Below are positions 17,479 to 26,003 of a stretch of DNA of 64,000 bases, in pieces (position 1 is the first letter of the stretch; every line of letters starts with the position of its first letter). The stretch comes from Pseudomonadota bacterium (GTDB lineage Bacteria > Bdellovibrionota > Bdellovibrionia > Bdellovibrionales > JACTMU01): assembly GCA_014584465.1 (NCBI GenBank), contig JACTMU010000012.1, forward strand, positions 31,333 through 95,332, read 5' to 3'. The notes below the pieces were generated by a model, which searched no databases, was not told the DNA's origin, and was given only the letters and a program-made list of their open reading frames with translations. Position numbers and translations under genes: made by a program.

Positions 17479-18632
17479 CGTCCAACATTATGGAGAGACC
17501 AGCACGAGAGATCGATTGGGTATCCTCAAGCAGTGAGTTCTTGCTAAACCCCAGGACGCCGCCATCTGAAAGGGGCCAAATGATCGCTCTTTTAGAGCAG
17601 GCAACTCCAATGTTGGGCCATGTTTTTTTGTGCACCTCTGGAACAACGAAGGCGGCATCTAAAACCAGACAGCTACGATGGGTTGCATTGTCAAAAGGAG
17701 CGATTTTAGCTTCTGCAAAGGCGGTCAATGACCATATCCAAAGTGATCATCGAGATTGTTGGATCAATGTTTTACCCGATTTTCATATTGGAGGTCTCTC
17801 GATCTGGGCCCGTGCCTTTTTGAGTGGAGCCTCCGTCATTGAGGAGATGGCTGCTCTCGGAGCGTGGAGTGTCGACGGGTTCATCCCTCTTGTGGAGAAT
17901 CAAGGGGGGACTTTAACCTCTTTGGTGCCCACGCAACTTTATGATTTGGTGCGTGCTCGATCCAGGGCGCCGAAGTCGTTAAGAGCAGTTTTTGTAGGAG
18001 GTTCGGCGCTTTCAGAAGAGCTCTATTTGAAAGCACGTGAATTGGATTGGCCCATACTTCCAACCTATGGGATGAGTGAGCTTGCATCTCAGGTTGCAAC
18101 CTCTTTGCTCACCCAAGAAGATCCTCGCCGTGATTCATCAATGAAGGTGCTTTCACATGTAGAGATTCGAATCGAATCGGATGGGGAGATTGCCTTAAGG
18201 GGGCCTTCACTCTTTTCAGGATACTTCCAGGTTGAGAACGAAAAGGCTTGCTTCAATCCAACAAAAAGAGGCGAATGGTTTCTCACAGGAGATTTGGGTG
18301 AACTTAAGGGAGAGACACTGACTGTCTTTGGTCGAAAGGATGACATTGTCAAGATTTCAGGAGAGAAGGTGAACCTTGGCCGCATCGAAAGGTTCTTTAT
18401 TGAAGAAAAAGAGCGACTTGGGCTTGATGGGGACGTGGCAGTTGTTCCTGTAGGGCATGATCGATTGGGCACAGAGATTCATCTCTATTCTACAGTCTCT
18501 CTAGGAGCCCTGGGACGACTTGTGGGAGCCTTGAATGATCGGGTTATGCCCTTTGAGCGTGTTGCCAAATATCATCATGTCAATCACATACCTAAGAGTG
18601 CGTTGAATAAAGTCCAAAGAGGTGAACTATGA
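17475..18632 (+). CDS. menE: o-succinylbenzoate-CoA ligase
   Basis: 385 residues from the ATG at 17475, which overlaps the menC TGA (ATGA) and has GGAAGAGG upstream; an ATG at 17460 is less likely. It is an ANL-superfamily adenylate-forming enzyme with P-loop-like FLCTSGTTKAAS, PTYGMSELASQ, LTGDLGE, GRKDDIVKISGEKVNL and a C-terminal Lys near PKSALNKVQRGEL. It activates o-succinylbenzoate with CoA for MenB. It is somewhat short for the family. The end overlaps the next gene by 4 bases. Confidence 0.9.
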   Translation: MTSNIMERPAREIDWVSSSSEFLLNPRTPPSERGQMIALLEQATPMLGHVFLCTSGTTKAASKTRQLRWVALSKGAILASAKAVNDHIQSDHRDCWINVLPDFHIGGLSIWARAFLSGASVIEEMAALGAWSVDGFIPLVENQGGTLTSLVPTQLYDLVRARSRAPKSLRAVFVGGSALSEELYLKARELDWPILPTYGMSELASQVATSLLTQEDPRRDSSMKVLSHVEIRIESDGEIALRGPSLFSGYFQVENEKACFNPTKRGEWFLTGDLGELKGETLTVFGRKDDIVKISGEKVNLGRIERFFIEEKERLGLDGDVAVVPVGHDRLGTEIHLYSTVSLGALGRLVGALNDRVMPFERVAKYHHVNHIPKSALNKVQRGEL

Positions 18633-20611
18633 GGAGCTTGTGGCGCGACGATCATGGATTTTCAGACGATCTTGATTTGAGGGTTTACACCTCTCGACTT
18701 CTTGGACAAGAGAGTTCTCTTGTGATCTATGGTGGTGGCAACACTTCCGTCAAGAAGAGTCGAACCAACATCTATGGCGAAGAAGAGATGGTGCTTTTCG
18801 TTAAGGGAAGTGGCCAAGATCTTGCGACTATGGAACCATTTGGATTTTCTCCCCTTCTTCTTAAACCCCTTCTTCGATTTCTTGAGCTGCCAAAATTGGA
18901 TGAGCAAGAGCTCCTTCTGGAATCTCGAAGACTTTTGGTTGATCCTAATGCCCCAAACCCCTCAGTTGAAGCTTTGATGCATGGATTGATCCCTTACAAA
19001 TATGTAGATCACACCCATCCCGATGTCATCGTCACACTTTCAAACATTCAAAACGGAGAGGAGATATTAAAGAGGATTTTAGGTGATCGCGTTCTCTTCA
19101 TTCCCTACGAGCACCCTGGTTTTGATTTAGCTCAGAAGATCTTTCAAAGATCCAAAGATATAGACTGGAAGTGTTACGATGGCATGATTCTTCTAGGTCA
19201 TGGACTTGTAACTTTTGGCGAAAATGCCAAAGAATCTTACGAAAAAACCATCAACATGGTGACTCGTGCAGAAGACCATTTGGATCAAGCCAAGGGACGT
19301 CAAGTCGCCACTTCGGATTCAAAGAGCATGGATCAAGCAGGCTTTATCTCTTTTGTGGAACTTCGGCGTGAGATTTCAAAACGAAAGGGAGAGCCCTTTT
19401 TTTTGCGACTCAATCAGAGTCCAGAGGCCTGTGGATTTTCTCAAAACGCCAAAGCCTTAGAGTTTGCCGAGAGGGGTCCATTAACCCCTGACCATGTCTC
19501 TCATACGAAGATAAGGCCTGCTGGATTTCATGGAAAACCTCAAGAGGCTCTAGATGCTTTTGAAACTTGGTATCTTGCCTATCTCAAACGAAATGGGGGC
19601 GGAGATATTCAATCTGTTGACTGTTTCCCAAGATGGTGCATCTGGCCGCAAAAGGGGACCATCTCAGCGGGCGAAACGTTACGGAAGTTGTCCATTGTGG
19701 AAAAGATTGTGGAAAGAACTGTGTTGAACATTCAGTGGGCCGAAAACATGGATCAATGGCGACCACTTCCTGAGAAGGAGATCTTTGCAGTTGAGACATG
19801 GTCACTTCAACAATCCAAGGTCCGTCATCTTAAAAGTAAAGATGAATTTGATGGGCGGGTCATTGCCGTCACGGGAGCTGCAAGTGGGATTGGCCGCAGG
19901 TGTGTGGAAATGTTTGTGGAAAAGGGCGCTGCGGTTTTAGCTTTGGATGTGGATCGAACTCTAGATCAAGTCTTTGAAAAGGCCATTGATGAGGGAAAGG
20001 TCCTTGCGATCAACTGTGACATCACAGATTCTCAATCCATAGAGGGCGCCTTCCAGAGAGGTGCACTCCAATTTGGTGGTCTTGACATTCTTGTGAGTAA
20101 CGCGGGCGTGTTTCCTGCGAGTTGCAAAATTGAAGATATCTCTGAGGAGAGTTGGAGTCGTTCCCTCTCGATCAATTTGACAGGACATCAAAAGTGTTTG
20201 ACCCATGCGATACCTTTTTTAAAGAGGGGGTGGGAGCCTTCGGTGATCATCATCGGTTCGAAAAATGTTCCGGCTCCAGGTCCTGGAGCCGCGGCCTATT
20301 CTGTAGCCAAAGCAGGACTTACTCAGCTCGCGCGAGTTGCTGCAATGGAGCTTGGCCCTCTTGGCATTCGAGTCAATGTGATTCATCCCAATGCCGTTTT
20401 TGACACAGCTTTGTGGACCCCCGAAGTTCTTTCAAATCGGGCCAAGAGTTACGGGATGAGTGTGGATGAATACAAGCGAAACAACCTTCTCAAGGTCGAA
20501 GTGACCTCCACGGATGTAGCTCGAATGGTGTTGTCTATGGCAGGTGCCACCTTTGCCAAAACGACGGCGGCTCAAGTACCTATTGATGGTGGCAACGATC
20601 GAGTCCTTTAG
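18629..20611 (+). CDS. Class II aldolase / short-chain dehydrogenase fusion
   Basis: 660 residues with the ATG overlapping the menE TGA. Residues about 1-250 are a class II aldolase/adducin domain with a zinc-site HTHPD near residue 130 and GHGLVTFG. Residues about 405-660 are a Rossmann SDR domain: TGAASGIGR, LVSNAGV, catalytic Ser in IIGSKN, and YSVAK with Tyr and Lys. The architecture matches bifunctional rhamnulose-phosphate-aldolase/alcohol-dehydrogenase-type proteins that cleave a ketose phosphate and reduce or oxidise the lactaldehyde-like product. Here it is translationally coupled to menE, not to sugar genes, so the substrate is uncertain. The last bases overlap the convergent DciA-like gene. 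Confidence 0.85.
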   Translation: MRSLWRDDHGFSDDLDLRVYTSRLLGQESSLVIYGGGNTSVKKSRTNIYGEEEMVLFVKGSGQDLATMEPFGFSPLLLKPLLRFLELPKLDEQELLLESRRLLVDPNAPNPSVEALMHGLIPYKYVDHTHPDVIVTLSNIQNGEEILKRILGDRVLFIPYEHPGFDLAQKIFQRSKDIDWKCYDGMILLGHGLVTFGENAKESYEKTINMVTRAEDHLDQAKGRQVATSDSKSMDQAGFISFVELRREISKRKGEPFFLRLNQSPEACGFSQNAKALEFAERGPLTPDHVSHTKIRPAGFHGKPQEALDAFETWYLAYLKRNGGGDIQSVDCFPRWCIWPQKGTISAGETLRKLSIVEKIVERTVLNIQWAENMDQWRPLPEKEIFAVETWSLQQSKVRHLKSKDEFDGRVIAVTGAASGIGRRCVEMFVEKGAAVLALDVDRTLDQVFEKAIDEGKVLAINCDITDSQSIEGAFQRGALQFGGLDILVSNAGVFPASCKIEDISEESWSRSLSINLTGHQKCLTHAIPFLKRGWEPSVIIIGSKNVPAPGPGAAAYSVAKAGLTQLARVAAMELGPLGIRVNVIHPNAVFDTALWTPEVLSNRAKSYGMSVDEYKRNNLLKVEVTSTDVARMVLSMAGATFAKTTAAQVPIDGGNDRVL

Positions 20612-20970
20612 ACCAATTCTTTCCAGGGGCACTCTTCGGGGTCGGGGACCGATTTTCGATCCAAAGTGAAACGAACTCGATCAATCCAATGGTAGCCCAA
20701 ATGGTCATTCACCTTTTCTTTGAGGGCCTGTTCAAAGAAGGTGAGCTCCTGCATCCACGAAGAGCTCTTTACCCACACCACAAGGGTGCGCTTGTAACAA
20801 TCGACGGGAAGGGTTGCATGGGCCCAGGTTGTGCCCACAACCTCCTGCCAATCCCTCCACAAACGCCACCGTTGAAACTGATCGGCAAGTGGAGACTTGC
20901 TTTGAGTCAAAATGGTATGTATGAGATCGGAGGCTGGCTTGAGAGAGCCGTTTCGCTTTTTCTTTGCCAT
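20608..20970 (-). CDS. DciA/DUF721-like protein
   Basis: 120 residues from the ATG at 20970 (MAKKKRNGSLKPASDL); a longer upstream extension would overlap trmFO and looks non-coding. WRLWRDWQEVVGTTWAHATLPVDCYKRTLVVWVKSSSWMQELTF fits the DUF721 fold (W-x-x-[IV]-V-G-x-x-x-A-x-x-[ST]-x-P then L-x-V-x-V-x-x-x-x-W-x-x-E-L). DciA proteins of this family help load the replicative helicase. It is divergent from trmFO with 18 bases between starts. Confidence 0.75.
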   Translation of the reverse strand: MAKKKRNGSLKPASDLIHTILTQSKSPLADQFQRWRLWRDWQEVVGTTWAHATLPVDCYKRTLVVWVKSSSWMQELTFFEQALKEKVNDHLGYHWIDRVRFTLDRKSVPDPEECPWKELV

Positions 20971-20988
20971 ATTGCTACGTAAGGTAAC

Positions 20989-22311
20989 ATGATGGGATTC
21001 GATGAGACAATTTATATCGTTGGAGCAGGGCTTGCAGGGAGCGAGTGCGCTTATCAGCTGGCTCAATTTGGGTATCGCGTTAAACTGTTTGAAATGCGGG
21101 ATAAAGTTCAGACGCCAGCTCATCGCAGCGATCGACTGGCCGAGTTGGTCTGTTCCAACTCACTCGGGAGTATGACGGATTATTCGGCCTCTGGACAGCT
21201 CAAATGGGAGGCCCAACAGCTTGGGTCACTTTTGCTTGATGTGGCCCATCGCAATCGAGTCCCGGCGGGAATGGCGCTCTCTGTGGATCGGGAACTCTTC
21301 TCTGGTGAAGTCACCCAGATCATTCAAAGTCATCCCAACATAGAGGTTGTTCGAGAGTTGGTTGAGGACCTTGATCAATTGCCCCGGCCCACGATCATTG
21401 CGACAGGTCCACTGACGGAAAGTCGTCTTCAGCACAGCATTGAGAATCACTTTGGGAGTGAGTTCTGCTACTTTTTTGATGCGATTGCCCCAATCATTGA
21501 TCGTGACTCCATCAACATGGAGATCGTTTGGCAGGGAGATCGCTGGGATCGCGGAACCAAGGACTATCTCAATTGTCCAATGAATGAGGAGGAGTTTTTT
21601 CGCTTCACTGATGAGGTTGCCCGAGCTGAAAAGGTTACCCCAAGAGATTTTGAAAAGACCTCCTTTTTTGAAGGATGCATGCCAATTGAGACCTTTGTGG
21701 AGCGTGATCCGGTGAGTTTGCGTTTTGGACCCTGCTCGCCGAAGGGGCTTGTCAACCCTCGGACGAAGAGGTGGCCCTTCGCTGTCGTGCAGCTGCGTCA
21801 GGAGAACAGAGAGGCGACCGCATACAATATGGTTGGGTTTCAGACCCGAATGACCTATGGAGAGCAGGTGAGGGTTTTTCGAATGATCCCCGGCCTGGAA
21901 GAGGCCGAGTTTCTTAAGCTCGGCAGCATTCATCGCAACCTCTACATTCACTCCCCAAAGGTTCTAAGTCAGGATCTTTCGAGCAAGAAGGATCCCCTGC
22001 TCTTCTTTGCAGGTCAAATCACTGGGGTCGAGGGCTACTTCGAGTCCACCTCCATTGGCCTCTTGGTGGCGCGGTTTTTAAGAGACAAGTTGCAGGGCCA
22101 CCCCCTTGTTCCTCCGCCTCGTGCCTCTGCCTTTGGGTCACTCCTATCGGCAATTACAGAGGAGCGGGACTACTTTCAGCCGACCAACATCAATTTTGGA
22201 CTACTACCCTTTGTGCCTGAATGTGGGAATAAGCGGATCAAGAGGGAGAGACAGCTTCATTTTGCCAAGGAGAGCCTCAAAGACTATCTTGGCGCTCCCC
22301 CAGCTCCCTGA
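20989..22311 (+). CDS. trmFO: Methylenetetrahydrofolate-tRNA-(uracil-5-)-methyltransferase
   Basis: 440 residues, family length. An N-terminal FAD-binding GAGLAGSECAYQLAQFGYRV is followed by HRSDRLAELVCSNSLGS, FDAIAPIIDRDSI, KDYLNCPMNEEEF and GQITGVEGYFES, all hallmarks of TrmFO rather than MnmG. It forms ribothymidine at position 54 of tRNA using methylene-THF and FADH2. Tandem ATG codons at 20989 and 20992 follow AAGG. A tRNA gene lies 65 bases downstream. Confidence 0.96.
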   Translation: MMGFDETIYIVGAGLAGSECAYQLAQFGYRVKLFEMRDKVQTPAHRSDRLAELVCSNSLGSMTDYSASGQLKWEAQQLGSLLLDVAHRNRVPAGMALSVDRELFSGEVTQIIQSHPNIEVVRELVEDLDQLPRPTIIATGPLTESRLQHSIENHFGSEFCYFFDAIAPIIDRDSINMEIVWQGDRWDRGTKDYLNCPMNEEEFFRFTDEVARAEKVTPRDFEKTSFFEGCMPIETFVERDPVSLRFGPCSPKGLVNPRTKRWPFAVVQLRQENREATAYNMVGFQTRMTYGEQVRVFRMIPGLEEAEFLKLGSIHRNLYIHSPKVLSQDLSSKKDPLLFFAGQITGVEGYFESTSIGLLVARFLRDKLQGHPLVPPPRASAFGSLLSAITEERDYFQPTNINFGLLPFVPECGNKRIKRERQLHFAKESLKDYLGAPPAP

Positions 22312-22376
22312 CGAACTCGAGAAAAAAGCTTGGACAACAGGACGATTTTCTTTTACTTTCAAAATCCATCAAACTT

Positions 22377-22453
22377 GCGCTCGTAGCTCAATTGGATAGA
22401 GCATCAGACTTCGGATCTGAGGGTTGGGTGTTCGAGTCATCCCGGGCGCGCCA
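22377..22453 (+). tRNA. tRNA-Arg (anticodon UCG)
   Basis: A full cloverleaf with encoded CCA. The acceptor GCGCTCG pairs with CGGGCGC (one G-U). The D-arm is TAGCTCAATTGGATAGAGC, the anticodon loop CTTCGGA gives UCG (codon CGA), and the T-arm GGGTG-TTCGAGT-CATCC is complete. It sits at the edge of an AT-rich stretch. Confidence 0.95.
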
Positions 22454-22502
22454 TTCTTCTGAGTGGACGAGCACACTGATTCAAAGTTCACATCACAATA
22501 GA

Positions 22503-23033
22503 TTACAGCCATTGCCTTATTGGTTCAAGTATTTGACTATCAAACGCCTTCCGTAATTCAAACAGTTCAGGTAAAGACCTGTTCAATGAATAAAACTTTC
22601 TTAGAAAGTTGTGAATGTTATTTCGATTTCATCCCTCAGGCCATAAAATAAAATTTCTCAGAATATTCAATATTCGAATTTCCTCTATTATTTTGGAATT
22701 AAGAAAAACATCAAGTTCATCTTGTTGTGTTACCGATCCATATTCGGTGAACAAGAAACCAACTTTCTTTATAAATATTGGATCACTTACCAACAGATAA
22801 ATGAAGTCCCATTGAGTTGTTTCTCTGTGATCACGCTCTGCAATGACGACCACATCAAATTCATCAAAAAGGCTGACGATGTAGTCAATCAGTTCCTTTG
22901 CGTTAACTTTGATATAATCTACATAAGGCCTTATTTCAGGTTTGCTTGCCTGAATGCTTTGTCCGTAAACTGATTTTCCTAGAAAAGAAAGAAATTGAAT
23001 GGTAGCAACAACAAAACTTTGGTACTTATTCAT
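22503..23033 (-). pseudogene. Esterase-like (EreA/ChaN-type) gene broken by an in-frame TGA
   Basis: The first 134 codons give an exported protein (signal-like KYQSFVVATIQFLSFLGKSVYG) with VVVIAERDHRETTQWDFIYLL and DPIFIKKVGFLFTEYGS, resembling the front of erythromycin-esterase/ChaN-like hydrolases (G-E-x-H motif, here A-E-R-D-H). A TGA at 22629-22631 stops the frame, but the same frame continues for 42 more codons (NNIHNFLRKFYSLNRSLPE and onward) to a TAA at 22503-22505. That continuation looks like the same family. Total length is still well short of a full enzyme, so the 3' part is probably also lost. The sequence is AT-rich compared with its neighbours. Confidence 0.55.
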
Positions 23034-23488
23034 AGTCTATCCCACGACCCATCTTGTCTTGAAGGTCCCTATTACTATAGATCGACATAGCCGTCAAGCG
23101 CCGTTACTTTGTCGGTTACATTCCTGTGTTTGTAATCAATCTTTATCATCAAGAAGCAAATCGAAGATTTCCCTTAAAAAAAATTCTTCTGCCCTGGCGC
23201 ACCGTTGAGAACCGTTGTCTCCATTGCTATTTTGGATGCTGATACGAACAGTGTTCATCATTATGAAAAGATTCCTGTTGGGTATAGGAAGATCATATAT
23301 GTAATATAACAATTGCTTATATGATCTCATTGGAGAATACGGTCAATGGCGAACGTTATCTCTCTGGAAAAGAATATTTCACTATTATTCAGTATACTTC
23401 AGTTCAAGATTTACTATCATTTCATACATGTAAGACTTGTATGTCAATTGGCGGTGCGATTTGCACTCTTTAGAACAGGGAGGTAGTT
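23034..23488. other. AT-rich intergenic stretch before the subtilase
   Basis: 455 bases with no convincing gene. A 64-codon reverse frame (23136-23330) has no ribosome site or recognisable family. An inverted repeat (CATACA, 9-nt loop, TGTATG) lies at 23423-23443, about 45 bases before the subtilase ATG. Base composition is visibly more A+T-rich than the surrounding core genes. Confidence 0.5.
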
Positions 23489-24769
23489 ATGAAAAGGATT
23501 TTTTGTATCATGACAGTTATTTTTTGTTTTCATGAATTACTGGCAGCAAAAAGTATAGATCGATCTGGCAACGTTGTGTCAGGGGAGTTTTTGGTAAAGC
23601 TCTCGTCAGATCAATACCAGTTAGTTCAGGTTCAAGATTTGCTGGGATCGCAAAACGTTCGAAGAGTCACGAAGAGCGTCTATCTGGTGCAGCGAAATCT
23701 GTTGGAGCGATCGGAATTTGTAGTGAGTTCATTGAAGGCACTCGATCAAGTGGAATTGGTGGAGCCCAACTACGTTTATCAAATTGAGTCTGCAGAGTGG
23801 CCCAGCGATCCCGTGTTTCAGGATCAATGGGGGCTTCACAACACAGGCCAAAACGGAGGCGAACCTGGTGTGGACATTGGAGCACTCAAGGCCTGGGAGA
23901 TTACCGAGGGATCTAAGGAGATCGTCATTGCAGTCATAGACACTGGCCTCTTACTAAACCATCCTGATCTACGAAACAATCTTTGGATTAACAGAGCGGA
24001 GTTTGAAGGCGAGACGGGCGTGGACGATGATGGAAACGGTTTTGTTGATGATATTTATGGCTATGATTTTGCCAACAGTGATGCAGATCCTATGGACGAT
24101 CATGGCCACGGGACTGTTTTAGCGGGTATTGCCGGGGCGGAAGGCAACAATGGCGAGGCGATCTCTGGCGTGAATCGGCGTGTTTCGCTCATGGCCATTA
24201 AGTTTCTTTCAAGTGGAGGCGGTGGATCGCTCGAAAATGCTGTTCGATCGATTAACTATGCAACTCAAATGGGTGCGCACGTGATGATCAATGGTTGGGG
24301 TGGTGGATCCTATTCGGAGATACTTCAAAGTGCGATTGAGGATGCCAATGAGAAGGGAAGTCTCTTTGTGGCTGGTGCAGGGTCCGAGGGAAGCGACAAC
24401 GACGTTCGTCCAATGTATCCGGCAAGCTACAACGTTCCTAATGTGATCAGCGCTACGGCTGTGGATCGACACGGCCAACTTGCGGGCTTCGCAAATTTTG
24501 GAAGATCAACCGTCACTGTTGGGGCACCTGGCGTGGAGATCGTGAGCTTCGGTCTTACAGGTCTCACGATGGGGTCAGGGACAAGCATGGCAGCTGCCTA
24601 TGCAGGTGGTGTGGCAGGCCTACTTTTATCAAAGGAGTCGACTCTTTCGCCGGCTCAAGTAAAAGAGCGCCTGATCGCGCAATCGATGACACTCTCGTCA
24701 CTTGAGAACAAGGTGGTTTCAGGCGGGATGGTGCATGCATTTTTTGCACTATCTGGCGGGAAACCTTGA
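23489..24769 (+). CDS. Secreted subtilisin-like serine protease with altered oxyanion-hole residue
   Basis: 426 residues with GGGAGG upstream of the ATG. Residues 1-20 are a signal peptide. Residues about 30-100 (GEFLVKLSSDQ to VELVEPNYVYQIE) resemble an inhibitor-I9/fervidolysin-type propeptide. The S8 domain carries Asp151 (AVIDTG), His207 (DHGHGT) and Ser366 (GSGTSMAAA). The usual oxyanion-hole Asn in A-A-G-N-x-G is replaced: the sequence is VAGAGSEG, with Ser299 at that place. The Pro after GTSMAA is also Ala. Activity may be lowered or differently tuned. The TGA overlaps the TTG start of the following transglutaminase-like gene. Confidence 0.85.
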   Translation: MKRIFCIMTVIFCFHELLAAKSIDRSGNVVSGEFLVKLSSDQYQLVQVQDLLGSQNVRRVTKSVYLVQRNLLERSEFVVSSLKALDQVELVEPNYVYQIESAEWPSDPVFQDQWGLHNTGQNGGEPGVDIGALKAWEITEGSKEIVIAVIDTGLLLNHPDLRNNLWINRAEFEGETGVDDDGNGFVDDIYGYDFANSDADPMDDHGHGTVLAGIAGAEGNNGEAISGVNRRVSLMAIKFLSSGGGGSLENAVRSINYATQMGAHVMINGWGGGSYSEILQSAIEDANEKGSLFVAGAGSEGSDNDVRPMYPASYNVPNVISATAVDRHGQLAGFANFGRSTVTVGAPGVEIVSFGLTGLTMGSGTSMAAAYAGGVAGLLLSKESTLSPAQVKERLIAQSMTLSSLENKVVSGGMVHAFFALSGGKP

Positions 24770-25581
24770 GCAAGCCAAAGCGAAAATCCAACTTGAAAAG
24801 CCGCACAGAAGTGCCTCGCATCTACTTGGCTGAACTCAATCAGCCAAGTAGAATTGCAGATTTGGCGACCTTACCTTTTGATCGAAGTGATCACAAACGG
24901 ATCGTTGAACTCAGGGCCTATTCCAAAATCAATCGTCTGATTGCAGCGCAAAAGCGAGATTTTGATAAAGTCCATGAGATTGCGAAATTTGTATCTAGAT
25001 CTTGGTCTCATGTGGACTTTGTGCCCACTCTAAAAAAATATGATGCGCTTTCGATTCTCAAGTTAGCGCAAAAAGGTTACTCCTTTTCATGTGCGCAGTT
25101 TGCCACAGTCACGGTTCAGCTTTGTCATTCAGTGGGTATTCCGGCACGAGTGCTCCACATTCTAACAAAGAATTCAGGTCTTGGTTCCTCTGGCCATGGT
25201 CATGTGGTGATGGAATATTTTGACAACCAGTTGGCAAAGTGGATTTGGGTTGATCCTCAGATTCACGCATTTGCGCGGTACAAGGGAGAGCTTCTCAGTT
25301 TCAATGAATACTCGGAACTGATCGTAGAGGGTGAGCGTCCGGAGCTCATTTTTTCAGATCGCACCATTGAATATTTGAAAGGAAAGAAAGAGCGATTGAA
25401 AGTTCTTGCGAATTTTGAAAGGCGATATATTTGGGAATCCAGAGTTTCAGGATGGGATGTCTTTTATGAGCGGCAAAACCATAAGAGAAGAACAGGATGC
25501 AAGAGATCAGGGTTCTTGCCTTCGCTGACGTTTCAAGGATTTGCCCATCAGATGCCGATCTATTTAGGGGCTGTCCGGTAA
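24766..25581 (+). CDS. Transglutaminase-like protein, 3' end formed by a repeat
   Basis: 271 residues from a TTG overlapping the protease TGA (TTGA), with GGCGGG just upstream. The core has Cys109 (YSFSCAQFATVTVQLCHSVGIPAR), His146 (GHGHVVMEYF) and Asp163 (WVDPQIH), the transglutaminase/papain-like triad in the usual order. No signal peptide is seen. Bacterial members include proteases and amidases as well as crosslinkers. The last residues and the TAA are encoded by the first bases of the dispersed repeat (from 25564), so the original gene was probably longer; see 25656-26003. Confidence 0.65.
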   Translation: MSKPKRKSNLKSRTEVPRIYLAELNQPSRIADLATLPFDRSDHKRIVELRAYSKINRLIAAQKRDFDKVHEIAKFVSRSWSHVDFVPTLKKYDALSILKLAQKGYSFSCAQFATVTVQLCHSVGIPARVLHILTKNSGLGSSGHGHVVMEYFDNQLAKWIWVDPQIHAFARYKGELLSFNEYSELIVEGERPELIFSDRTIEYLKGKKERLKVLANFERRYIWESRVSGWDVFYERQNHKRRTGCKRSGFLPSLTFQGFAHQMPIYLGAVR

Positions 25582-25656
25582 TTCGCTTTTTGATCGATTT
25601 TGATAAGTTTTTCTTATACCGAGGCGGGCCGACGAAGGGCTAGCCAGAGGCGCTAA
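25564..25656 (+). repeat. Dispersed 93-bp repeat, copy 2
   Basis: This is base-for-base identical, as read, to 36292-36384. It begins TTAGGGGCTGTCCGG, contains a small ATAAG-TTTTT-CTTAT hairpin and the GAGGCGGGCCGACGAAG block, and ends GAGGCGCTAA. The right half equals the centre of the 14327-14489 element. The ends (TTAG...CTAA) are weakly inverted. It supplies the stop codon of the transglutaminase-like gene. Confidence 0.9.
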
Positions 25657-26003
25657 TTGATGCTCCGGTGAATGCGTGTCAGATTCGATTCGAAACGATC
25701 GCGCCGAAACGACCAATCAAATGGTAAGACGTCGAAGACTATAGAAGACGTGCACATCGCAACTTTGCCACACGTCGAATTAAAGTTCACTTGAGCCACA
25801 GTATGCCCTGGTTCTCTCACTATTCCATTCGAATCAATGAAAGACAAAAGACTGTGCGAGATGCCGAACTTGAAATCATCCTCTCAAAGGGAGCGAACTT
25901 GCTCAAAGTAGCTCCCGTGAACTCTTTGGGTCAATTCGGAGTGCCCACCACCGCTGTCATTCGATTTGACCGAGATTATCCGAGTGTGAAAAACTATTGG
26001 TAA
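25656..26003 (+). pseudogene. Probable 3' remnant of the transglutaminase-like gene
   Basis: Directly after the repeat one frame reads IDAPVNACQIRFETIAPKRP up to a TAA (25725-25727), then continues in the same frame to 26003 through KVHLSHSMPWFSHYSIRINE and ELEIILSKGANLLKVAPVNS, ending in a TAA. The text looks like Ig-like beta strands of a C-terminal domain. It has no ribosome site or good start, and its frame differs from the upstream gene, as expected after an insertion. A short real gene from TTG at 25791 is the alternative. Confidence 0.45.

Noticed and set aside
21226..21951. 241-codon reverse frame inside trmFO
   Set aside because: trmFO is unambiguous here; the antisense frame has no ribosome site and no family resemblance.
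23136..23330. 64-codon reverse frame in the AT-rich patch
   Set aside because: No ribosome site, no recognisable domain, and AT-rich DNA readily gives frames of this size.
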